Positions 14,401 to 26,400 of a stretch of DNA of 64,000 nt are shown here, piece after piece (position 1 is the stretch's first letter; each line of letters begins with the position of its first letter). Where the stretch lies: positions 143,193,585 to 143,257,584 of the forward strand of contig NC_079211.1 in assembly GCF_029633865.1 (NCBI RefSeq). Reading direction: 5' to 3'. The translations under genes and the position numbers were made by a program. Source of the stretch: Lampris incognitus (lineage: Eukaryota > Chordata > Actinopteri > Lampriformes > Lampridae). The notes under the pieces are model-generated. The model saw only the letters and a list, made by a program, of their open reading frames with translations, was not told the DNA's origin and did no database searches.

Positions 14401-17400
14401 CCATAGACAGGAAAGTCCGAATTGTAGTTATGTTACATAAGTGAAAAAAAGGCAGTCGGTGATTTCTTTAATGTGCTTCAAAGGAAAGGCTGGGATCAAA
14501 CATAACACCTTTTATCTGCAAAACTTTGTGAAATCACAGAGTTGTCGATTGTTGTTTTTACTTGATCAAATTGGTGTTTGTGTCTAGCAGAGCCAATGAC
14601 CAGCATCTCAGTTTTATCCGAATTTAAAAGCATAAAATTTAGCGACATCTAATTTTTCACAGCAGCCAAGCAGACCTCTAAATTTGTCATTTGAGTATGA
14701 TCATCAGCCGTTATAGGCACATACAACTGAGTATCATCCACATAGCAATGAAAATGTATTCCATGCCTGCGTATGATCTGGCCAAGAGGTGAAATATAAA
14801 GAGAGAAATGTAGAGGGCCAAGAGCCGAGCCCTGAGGTTCGCCATATTTAACGTCAGAGAATTTCGATGTAATACTATTATAGCAGACAATGGCGTGACA
14901 GAGGAAGATGCAGAGGACAGGAAGAGGTGTAAACAGATGATCCGCTGTGGCGACCCCTAATAGGAGCGGCCAAAATTAGTAGTAGTGTTAGGAGACTATT
15001 ACATCAGGCACAACGTGTTCTTCCAGATAAGGACTTAAGCAAAGAGAGAGCGAAGCCAGAGACACCAAAATTACAATTTATTCTCTCTAATAGTATACAG
15101 TGATCAGTGGTGTCAAAGGCTGCACTAAGGTCAAGTAGCAGAAGCACAAAGGCAGAATCAGAGTCCACTGTTAGTAGAAGATCGTTCATCACTGTGATCA
15201 GGGCAGTTTCAGTGGAGTTACAGGCCCTGAAAGCTGATTGAAAAGTTTCAAAAAGATAGTTTTCTTCAATATGGGTCGAAAGTTGTTGATACACAACTCT
15301 CAAGCAGCCAAGTAGTTGGTTTAGAAGCTGACACAAGCTTAGTCAAAGTATCAAGAGAGATAGTCTCAAAAGCTGTAATAACAGGGACTATCAGTGACTC
15401 ATTGTATCGATATGAATTTGGTAGACATAATCTGCAACAGTAGCTGGAGTTGAAGAACTAATTTTGTTTATGATCTATCGAGCTTATTGCTGAAAAAGTC
15501 TGGAAACTCATGGGCTGTGAATGGTGAATCCCTTTAGATAAAACAAAATCAGGGGTGCCCCGGTGGCTCACCTGGTACAGCAGTACCACATAAAAAAAAA
15601 TTATCTTAAAAAAAGATAAAATCAAATCAAGGATTATTACCACTGCAATGAGTGGATTTTTTTTTAAAGATAATTTTTTTGGCCATTTCCGCCTTTATTT
15701 GAAAGTGACAGTATAAAGAGAGATAGGAAAGGCAGGGGAGACAAAGAGGATGAATCGCCGGTTCGAATCCCTGTGTTACCTCCGGCTTGGTTGGGCAGCC
15801 CTACAGACACAACTGGCCATGTCTAATGGTGGGAAGCCAGATGTGGGTATGTGTCCTGGTCGCTACACTAGCGCCTCCTCTGGTCGGTCAGGGTGGCTGT
15901 TCAGGGGGGGAGGGGAAAAATGAGGGGAATAGCGTGATCCTCTCACGTGCTATGTCTCCCTGGCGAAACTCCTCACTTTCAGGTGAAAAGAAGCAGTTGG
16001 TGACTCCACATGTATCAGAGGAGGCATGTGGTAGTCTGCAGCCCTCCCTGGATCAGCAGGCGGGGTGGGGCAGTAACCAGGACGGCTCGGAAGAGTGGAG
16101 TAATTGGACGGATACAATTGGGGAGAAAAAAAAAGGGGGTGAATCCAGCCAAAAAAAACAAAAACAAACCCAAAACAAAACTGATCAGTCCAGTCAGATT
16201 TGAACCGACAGTTTTCCTGTTCGACTTTGGTTTAGGACAGTTATTGATTATCAGTGACTTAGCTGGTGAGTGGCTGTCTAGTCAAGGACCATAGACAGTG
16301 TGGAGTACATCTTAAGTCTGCAAGCACTCACCGGCATGGGTTAATTGTACAGTGTAGGGTGAGGTCAAAATAAAGTAGAACAGCATGCATTTCACATGTT
16401 GCACACTTTATTTCACATATTTTGACAGGTACGTTAGTGTAAATGGGTTGGCGTGGGCCAGACATTTGGGTCTTGCAGGTTGGACCTGGCCCACAGGCCG
16501 CTTAATGGGGTTCAGGGATTTAAGAGGATCAGCAGCCCTATTCAGATGAATATTGAAATCACCAAGAATTAGAATCTCATTAGAATGAGTAAAAAGACCT
16601 GCGATAAATTCTCCAAGCAATAGTGATTAAGGGCCAGGAGGTCGATAGAGTATCTCAATCTGGACTGAGCAGTTTGTTCGTGGCCGAGGGAGATGGACTT
16701 GGAATAACAGCCTCAAAAGAGTGGAAGTTAGATTCAAGTTTAGGAGCAAAATAGAAAAGACTTTCTTTTTAAGATAATTATTTTTTGTAATTTTTCGCCA
16801 TTATTTGATAGTGATAGTAGTGAGAGAGAGACAGGAGGGCAGGGGAAAAAGAGGTGATGACATGCAGCAAAGGGCCCGGGCCGACTTCGAACCCAGACCG
16901 CTGCGGTAAGGACTACACCTTATGTTAACATTAAACATTAATAATAGGGGATTCCATCCATTTTCTCCATGCAGCCACTCACTGTTTCCCTGGAGCCAGA
17001 GTCCCTGATATCCTCAATAAACTCCTGGAGCTTATCCGTTCAGTCCCGTCCTCCACCAATCAAATGATTATTCAGGTGAGGACAAACGATGCAGCTCGTC
17101 AACAGTCGGAATTAACCAAAGAGAATTTTATTTATTTTTTGCCATTTTCCACCTTTATTTGATAGCGTTAGAGAGAGACAGGAAAGGCAGGGGGGAGAGA
17201 GGGGATGACATGCAGCAAAGGACCAAGGCTGGATTCGAACCCAGGCCGCTGTGGTAAGGATTCAGCCTTATGTGGTACATGCTCTACCAGGCAAGCCACC
17301 CCCCCCAAAGAGAATTTTATTGACCTTTTTAGCTTTTTAAGTACTTGCGGAAAGTCTGTTTTTATCTCAGGTCCTATTCCAACAGTGGCCCGTGGAGCGG

Positions 17401-20400
17401 GGTGCTTCAGCAGAATCCTCAGCCTGCATACATGGCTCATCTCTGTCTGTAGAGCTCACAATATTGGTTTTATTGACAATTTTAATCTGTCTTAGGAACT
17501 TCTCTCCTTCTTCAGATCTGACGGAGTCCACCCAAACAGGCTGGGTAGCCGGATGCTGCAAGACACCGTACAGTCTTCACCATGTGACTGAGTTTACATC
17601 CCACGCTTCCCTCACGGCGCCTCTGCCTGTGGTGGCACTCGATGGTACTGTTCTGCCCGCTGGCTCCCTCCGTTGACCTCATCTGTCACTGACCCTCTCG
17701 TCGGGAGTTTTCCCCTACAGACTATTATTAGGCACCGTGCCTCTCATCCACGTATCTAATAGTAGAAACAACAATAACTGAATATCTAGAGCAAATATCT
17801 GCTATTTGCGTCCTATTTGTTGTATTCCCATTGGTTTTAATTCTGCTTTGACATGCAACAATTTTGGCCTCTTGAATGTGGGAGCTCTGGGTAATAAGTC
17901 CTTTATCATTTATCTTTTTATCGTTTCTAATAATCTGGACTTTTTCATTACTGAGACATGGCTGTCCCCAAGAGACACTGTTCCTCAGACTGAAGCTAGC
18001 CCCCCTGATTTTGCATATTTTCATATTCCCAGGCCCTCTGGAAGAAGAGGTGGCCTAGCTGTTTTTTATAGGTTAGGTCTTGCGTGTCATCCTGTTACTT
18101 ATAATAAATCTTTTTTTTTTTTGGCATTTTCTGCCTTTATTGGATAGTGATAGTAGAGAGAGAGAAAGGAAAGGCAGGGGAGAGAAGGGATGACATGCAG
18201 CAAAGGGCCCAGGCTGGATTCAAACCTATACCACTGCGGTACGGACTCAGCCTTATGTGATACATGCTCTACCAGGTGAGCCAACACGGCGGCCCTTTAC
18301 TTTTGGTAATTTTATCGCATTTGAGGTTTTATGGTTTTTAATCACTTGCCCTCCCCCTTTACTCTGCATCTTAATTTATAGGCCCCCTTATTCAGTTAGT
18401 TTTATCCCTGAGTTTTCTGACTTATCTATTGTCATGCCAAAATATGATAGGGTGCTTATTCTTGTTGATTTTAATATTCATGTGTGTTGTCCTTCCCATT
18501 CCCTGACTTCCCATTTTTTGGCTCTTATAGACTCTTTTAACCTCATCCAATCTATTAAAGGGGCCACACATTCCAAAGGCCACATCTTAGACCTTGTACT
18601 CTCATCTGGTTTCTCTCTCTCGCTCTCGCTCTCTCTCTCTCGTGTCTCAATCTGGTGGATATGCCTGTATCTGACCATAAAGCTGTCATTTTCAAAGTTC
18701 CACTGCAGCTTGCTACTCCTAGTCACTATCCTAAAACACGCTCTTGCATTCTCAATGCTGGCTCTGCAGTTAAATTCCGTGATGCTTTTAATTCATCATC
18801 CTTTAAGCCCTCTTTATCCCCCTTAAATCCAGAGGCACTGTTAAATTCATTCAATGATCAGTGCCAATCCATCCTCAACCAAACTGCACTGCTGAAAACT
18901 ACAAAACAAAAATCAAATAACCTCCCCTTGGGGTTGCCATATTTTGAAAAATTTAGCCGTAGACCCACATAGTGTGTATTTGATCTTTTCTAATTTCTCT
19001 GATCCAAGCCTCTTGGGATGGAGAACAGGATGACTTCCAATGAAGTAATATCAGTCTTTTGGCCAATAGGGCCAGGAAGGCCACAAGGTCTGCTTCAATT
19101 TTTGGCAGGACCACTGTATCCTGTATTACCCCAAACAGGGCCATTAATACAACTGGATCAAAGGGCACCTGAAGTACCCCTGATAACATTTCAAAAATCT
19201 TAGACCAATAGTTATGAAGAGATGGGCAAGACCAAAACATACGAATCAGTGAGGCAGGAGCTTGGCGACACCTGTCACAGACGGGGTTGATAGCAGGGTA
19301 AATCTGAGAAAGGGTAAATCTGAGGGTAAATCTGAGAAAGTTTTGTCCAGTGAGTGCAGTGTATAATTTTACACCGAATTAGACCATGTTTGGCACATAT
19401 AAATGAAGAGTGAAGAAGAATATCATCCTATAGGTCATTGTTAATTTCTTTGCCTGTATCCTGCTCCCAATATGCCTTGACAGCTAACAATAAGGAGCTT
19501 TGAAGAGAGAAAATTCTCTCATATCCACATTACATGATACCTTTTGATGTAGGGGGTGACGATTAAAAAGCATCAATGGCGGGGCTTATGGGCTGAGAGG
19601 GAGATTGGAGCTGGTGACGCGGACAAAACTACGAACCTGTAGAAATCTAAAAAATTTTACTTTTTTGGATATTAAATTTAGCTGAAATCTGTTGTAAGGA
19701 TACAAAGGTGCCCTCAATATACAAATCATTAAATGACTACGCCAAGATCAGACCACATGGAAAAAGCTGCATCTTCTAGAGAGGGAAGGAAGATGTGATT
19801 TCTAAATATAGGAGCCTGTCGTGAAAAGGTTTGCAATCTAAAATGGCTTCTAAATTGATTCCAAATTTTGAGAGTACTCTTGACTAAAATGTTCTTACAG
19901 TATTCTGAGCAGGCTGAACCACTAGGGGTGTAAACCAAAGCAGCCAGTGACCTTTCCTTGTGCTTTCTCTGGACACCAAGGCGGCCTTTGACTGGGTCGA
20001 GTGGTCTTATTCATTTTATACACTGGAGAAATTTGGCCTGGGTGATAACTTAGTCAGTTGGGTCAGGGTTTTTTACAATTCTCCAACTGCAGCAGTTCTA
20101 ACTAATGGGATGAGATCTGAGATACTTTATTGATCCCCATGGGGGAAATTCCTCAATTAGCAACTTTCCCTTTCATCGTGGGAATAGACAGGGCAACCCT
20201 CTTAGCCTGTGGCTCTTCGATGTTGCTATTAACCCACTGGCTCAAGCAATAAGGCAGAATGCTCCAATATCTGGTATTCCCATTGGAGAGAGGGAGCAAA
20301 AAATTACTCTTTATGCAGATGATGTGTTGATATTTTGATTAAAACCGCAAACCTCTATTCCCTGCCTGATCCAAGCCATTTCAACATTTGGTACTTTTTC

Positions 20401-23400
20401 AGGATACAAAATTAATTTCGCAAAGTCTGAGGTCATGCCGCTGGGGTCTCTAACGTCTGTCACTGGCCTGTCAGGGCCCTTTCCTTTCCATTGGTGTACA
20501 TAACACCCACATATGGTCAGATGTTGGCACAGTGACGCAGTGGTTAGCGCGGTCGCCTCACAGCAAGAAGGTCCTGGGTTTGAGGCCCGGGGTAGTCCAA
20601 CCTTGGGGGCCATCCCGGGTCGTCATGTGTGGTGTTTGCATGTTTTCCCTGTGTCTGCGTGGGTTTCCTCCGGGAACTCTGGTTTCCTCCCACAGTCTAA
20701 AGACATGTAGGTCAGGTGAATCGGCAGTACTAAATTGTCCCTAGGTATGAATGTGTGTGTATATGTCGGCCCTGTGTGATAAGTTTGGCGGCCTGTCCAG
20801 GGTGTCTCCCCGTCTACTGCCCAATGACTGCTGGGATAGGCTCCAGCATCCCTGCAACCCTGAGAGCAGGATAAGCGGTTCTAAAAATGGATGGATGGAT
20901 ATGGTCAGATATTTAAGGCCAATTTCCCTGTTCTTCTGGATGCCATAAAGGCAGATTTAGATCGCTGGGCCCCCCTATCTCTTTCCTGGCTTGGAAGGAT
21001 TGCTCTCATTAAAATTAACATCCTTCCCAGATTACTCTACCGACTGCAAATGATCCCTATTTTGTTATCTAATAAGGTTATCAAAGTGCTCGAAGGCTGG
21101 CTGAGTTCCTTTATCTGGAGCAAAAGGAAGCCCCGACTGAAGATGGCAAAACTCCAAATGGCTGGCTCTGACGGGGGCTTCGATGTACCAAATGTGAGAC
21201 TCTATCTGTTAGCAGCATATCTCCGGGTGATGGCAGATTGGCTCAAATATGACCCAGCCTCAATTTGGCTCGACATGGAATCCTCAGTCCAAATGTCCAT
21301 TGTGGAATTTGCTGTTTGTGAATAACTGAGTCTGTTAAGGATCTCTCTACTAACCCTATCACTCTAAGTGCAATCACAGTATGGAGGGCCATCCATATTA
21401 TAGAGGGCCGTGCTCATTTAACATCTCCTCTTACTCTTATTCTGGATGGCCTGGATTTTCTGCCAGGCTGTCAAGACCGGGGCTTCGAAGCTAGTAGATT
21501 TATTTGATGGCCAGACTTTACCATTCTTTCAGCAGCTGCAGCAGTGATATGGCTTACAGAAAGGTGAATTTTTTAGATACTTGCAAATCAGACACTTCCT
21601 CACTAAAGATACCACATTAACAACCATTAATGCCACCTCACATGTAGAAAGGACCTTGTCTTCACAAGTGTCCAAGAAACACATTACTGTGTTTTATAAA
21701 GCCTCAAATTCCAACTCATCTCTAACTTCCCAAGCTATTAAGCAAGCCTGGGAGAGAGACTTGGGCATCTCAACTGACGACCCAGATTGGCAGGAAGTGT
21801 GGACCCATGCTATGAAAACATCTATCTGTAATCGAACCAAATCTACTCAGTTTAAAATTTTACATTGTACACATACAGCACCTGCTCTCAAAAACAAGAC
21901 GGATGCTAATGTGTCTCTGCTCTGCTGTAAGTGTAACTCTGAGATTGGCAATTACATTCACTGTTTCTGGTCATATGTGAAGCTATAAAGCTACTGGTCT
22001 GGTATTGTGGATGAACTGTGTGTTATTTTTGGTATTCCAATTGAGTTAGATACTATGTGCCTCCTTCTTGGTCTTCCAGATGGTCATATAAATATCAAAC
22101 ACAAGAAGCTATCAATCTATTGACTTTTGCCGCTAGGAAGAATATTTTGCTCTTTTGGATCAAGGTCATCGCTCCAACAAAAAAGTGGTGGTACAATCTT
22201 ATAATGTAGTGTATTCCCAATGAATACATCTCATGTATGCTTCACTCCTCACTGGACGCCATCTATAAAGTTTGGGACCCTTACTTAGAACATATTGGAC
22301 CTACGTTATCATCTTCCATTATTACAAGGGTTTCCTAAACCGGCCTAGCCTGTCCTTGTACCCTTTTTATTGCAAAACCAGTTTTCCTGTAATCTTGTTA
22401 TTTGTTTACATATTTATTTGATATTGCCTTTCTCTGTTGTAGGGGGTAGTGAGGGTTGGGGATGGAGATATGCCCACTATTTATTTACTTACTCATTTTG
22501 TCATGTCTGAGCTGTTGTGTTTTGTGTTGTATATGAAAATGTAATAAGGATATTCTAAAAAAAAAAAAGCAGCCAGCGAACATGACATACAGGAAGATGT
22601 TTCTAACCTCAACCAAGCTGGGATATTATGCAAGCTATCTGCCCGCAACCAATACTCAAATATGCAGATTCTTTTTATCCCAAATGAACCCCGAGATAAT
22701 CCCATCAAGTTTTCAAAAAAAATGATTTTGGGATAAAGATTGGAATGTATTGAAATAGGAAGGAAAATGTAGGCAGGATATTAATTTTAACCAAATTAAT
22801 TCGACCAGCTAGCGATAAAGGGAGTACTGACCATCTCCCATAGTCATGTTGTACTTGAGTGAGGAGAGGGGTAAAATTATACTTGAAAAGATTCTTAATT
22901 TGTTAGACTTGGAACCCCAAGTACGTGAAACTGTCCAGAACTATTCTAAATGGTAATGTGTAAAGTGGGTATTTGCGAGCTGCAGCATTTAGAGGAAAGA
23001 GTTCACTCTTATTAAAATTCTGCTTGTAGCCAGAGATGAGACCAAATGAGTTAAGAACAGAGAGCACATTAGATATAGTTTTATCTGGCTTGGAAACAGA
23101 GAAGCAGATCATCCACGTAAAGTGATACCCTCTGCTCAATGCTGTTCCTGGTCACAACTGTGATGTGAGGATTAGATCGGAACGCAATAGCGAGGGGCTC
23201 AATGGCTATTGCAAAGAGCATAGTGGACATCGGGCATCCCTGTCTTGTGCCCTTAAAAAGAGGGATGCAGTCCAAGTGGTTGTTGTTCATTCTTTTTTTT
23301 TTTTTTTTTAATTTATTTCTGATTTTTCCCTTTTTTCTCCCAATTTAGTGGCCAATTGATCCCTATTTTAATTCAAACACCCACCCTCGTATTGCATGCG

Positions 23401-26400
23401 TTCGCCAACTGCATCTCTCCGGCCTGCAGTCTCGAAGGAAAGCGCCTCCCCACTTTCGTGACAAGGCGAATCCAAGCCGAACCACTGTTTTTCCGACACA
23501 CACAGAGACGCATTCACATGACGAACACAAGCCGACTCCGCCCCCCTCCCGAAGACAGCGTTGCCAATGATTGCTGCTTCATCCAGTCCGGCCATAGTCG
23601 GATCTGACGAGACCGGGGCGCGAACCCCAGTCCCCAGTGGGCAACTGCATCGACACCAAGCCGATGCTTAGACCGCTAAGCCACCGCGGACTTGTTGTTG
23701 TTCATTCTGACAGATGCAAGGGGAGAGGTGTACAATAATTTGACCCAAGCAATAAACTTCTCACTGAAGCTCTCACTGAATTTCTCCAAAACACAGAAAA
23801 GATAGCCCCACTCCACTCTATCAAAAGCCTTCTCGGCGTTTAAAGAGATTACAATTTCGGGGTTTTTTGAGTTTGACGGGTTGTACATAACATTAAATAA
23901 GCACCTACCATTCGAAAAAGTGTGTCTATTTTTAATGAAGCCTATCTGGTCAGGGGAAATTACAGATGGCAAGACCGTTTCCAAACATATAGCCAGTAGC
24001 TTAGCTAGTATTTTATAGTCCAAGTTAAGTAATGAAATTGGGCAGAAGAATCTGCTGGAAAGGGCGGGGGGTCCTTATTATTTTTTAGTATTAATGAAAT
24101 GGAGGCCTGTGACGAGGAGGGAGAGAGGCAGTGTCCACCGAATAGGTGAACATATTGATAAGGCAAGGGGCTATTTTTTTTGTTGGTATTTTCCCCCATT
24201 TTCTCCCCAATTGTATCCAGCCAATTACCCAACTCTTCCGAGCCATCCCAGTCGCTGCTCCACCCCCTTTGCCAATCCGGGGAGGGCTGCAGACTATCAT
24301 ATGCTTCCTCCGATACATTTGGAGTTGCCAGCCGCTTCTTTTCACCTGACAGAGGAGTTTCACCAGGGGGCATAGTTCCCCCAGTTCTCCCTCCCTCCTG
24401 AACAGCCGCCCCAACCAACCAGAGGAGGTGCTAGTGCAGCGACCTGGACACATACCCACATCCAGTTTCCCACCCACAGACACAGCCAATTGTGTCTGTA
24501 GGGATGCCCGACCAAGCCGGATTCGAACCGGTGATCCCTCTGTGTTGGTATGCAATGGAATAGACTGCTACACTACCCAGATACTCAAGAGGTGCTATCT
24601 TAACCATAAACTTCTTGTAAAATTCAACCAGAAACCCATCTGGTCTGGGGCACTTGGAGCATTGCATTGCACCCGCCGCTCATGAAATCTCCTCAATCAT
24701 TATGGTCTGCTCTAGTTGAAGCTTGGAAGCTGCATCAAATTAGCAGGCTCAAGTAAGTCCACAGCGTCCTCTGCGGCCTGCTTCAGTAGTCAGTCAAAAG
24801 TGGTTTACAGCCATTAGCTGTCATTCGAAAGACTAACGGTGATCAGCAGATACTAATAATATAATTTAAGATAGTATTTCCATAAATTAAGGTAAAACTG
24901 TGCTTTAAATTAAATAACTTTTACCACGACTTGGTGGAGCTTCGGGAAATGTGTCCTCACTCCACTGTGTTCAACAGAGCCCCCCTAGATCAGTGTACTT
25001 CTCTGAACTAATGTCATGCGCACAACATCTCAGTTGCTTTCAAACCCCAAACACGCTGCACCAGAAGTTGGTCCGCCCCAAGGATCGTGTCCCCTGGCAC
25101 AAACAGAGCAATATAGTGTACACTGTTAAGTGCCAGGAGGATTGCCATGACTTATACATTGGGGAAGCTAAACAGACGCTGGTCAAGAGAATGGCACAAC
25201 ACAGGAGAGCTAACATGTTAGGCCAGGACTCCGCAACCCACACCCATCTACAGGCCAGTGGCCACTCTTTCAAGGATGAGGATGTGTACATCCTTGATAG
25301 GGAGGAACGCTGGTTTGAACGGGGAGCCAAAGAGGGAACACCTATCCCTGAACTGAGGGGGCCTAAGAGTACATCTGTCGCCATTTTACAATGCTGCGAT
25401 TGCAGACATTCCAAAATCCTCTGTGAATAGTAAACATGGTCATTGAAACTCTAGTTAATGGCCACACCCATATTTGCATATGAAACTGGACGTTGGTTTC
25501 GGTCGTTATGCAACTGTATTGTTTATAAGGGGTGGGGATACCTGCAGTCAGTTTAGACTGAAGAGGTCACTTAGTTGAGTGATGAACTATCTTGTCAATA
25601 AACGTTGCATCCAGATAAACTGATTCAACCTTATTTGATTTTCTTTCCTGGATTACTGAGCATGCATCAAGATAACCTGCCAAATAGCACTAAGTTCTAG
25701 CCAGCCAAGCTCTTTATTTCTGTGTTCTTTTTACTGATATTTAAACCTTGTCTTCAGGGAGACAGTTTATTTACTTCAACCCAACTGACAGAAATGCACC
25801 TAGTTCACGTTCTATTTATTGTAACTTTTTTTCCCCCCCTCAGTTTTCTCCCAAATTGTGTACTTGGGCAATTACCATACTCTTCCGAGCCACCCTGGTC
25901 GCAGCTCCACCCCCTCTGCCAATCTGGGGAGAGCTGCAGACTACCACATGCCTCCTCCGATACATGTGGAGTCGCCAGCCACTTCTTTCCATCTGACAGT
26001 GAGGAGTTTTGCCAGGGGGATGTAGCGCATGGGAGGCTCATGCTATTCCCCCAAGTTCCTCCTCCCCCACGACAGGCATTCCGACTGACCAGAGGAGGTG
26101 CTAGTGCAGTGACCAGGACACATACCCACATCCGACTTCCCACCCACAGACACGGCCAATTGTGTCTGTAGGGACGCCCGACCAAGTCGGAGGTAACACG
26201 GGGATTCGAACCAGCAATCCCCGTGTTGGTAGGCAAAGGAATAGACCGCTACGCTACCCAGACGTCCTGTTGTAACATTTCTAACATGGGCTTAAAATTC
26301 CCTTGAAATTTAGATGGAAACATATGACTGTAAAATGACCAGTCAGCTCAAATAAACTGCGACCAGGCAATCATGTAATAATTGTTATAAGGCCTACGGA

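Larger units (their letters stand above)
13065..16650 (-). mobile_element. L2-clade LINE, degenerate and interrupted
   Basis: From the right, a minus-strand endonuclease piece ([20 protein letters not shown], 16,600-16,500) is followed by a reverse transcriptase core ([20 protein letters not shown] and [20 protein letters not shown], 15,300-15,080). The RT C-terminus follows ([20 protein letters not shown] and [14 protein letters not shown], 14,400-14,170). The 3' end at about 13,065-13,145 has the typical TATACAAATAAGATTGGCTT tail. SINE fragments (15,545-16,140) and a 3' scrap of an RTE (14,885-14,990) interrupt it. Frames are broken. Confidence 0.85.
16935..18960 (+). mobile_element. LINE with SGNH/esterase-type ORF1 and AP endonuclease
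   Basis: The 5' half (16,970-17,580) reads in pieces as an SGNH-hydrolase-like ORF1, with [16 protein letters not shown] and the block V signature [13 protein letters not shown] holding the catalytic Asp-His pair. The 3' half (17,860-18,700) is an AP endonuclease: [44 protein letters not shown] and SDHKAVIF. Frame breaks are frequent and the reverse transcriptase is missing, so this is a 3'-deleted, inactive CR1/L2-type element. Two family C SINEs sit inside it. Confidence 0.75.
18950..24665 (-). mobile_element. L1-clade LINE (ORF2), host of nested insertions
   Basis: Minus-strand pieces in order from the right: [20 protein letters not shown] (24,655-24,600), [20 protein letters not shown] and [13 protein letters not shown] (23,960-23,790), [20 protein letters not shown] and [11 protein letters not shown] (23,260-23,095), [15 protein letters not shown] (about 23,020). 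After an inserted element, C-terminal pieces follow near 19,900 and 19,230-18,960. The catalytic box reads YVDD. The single copy is split by SINEs at 24,170 and 23,294 and by a plus-strand L1 at 19,951-22,565. Frame breaks make it inactive. Confidence 0.85.
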
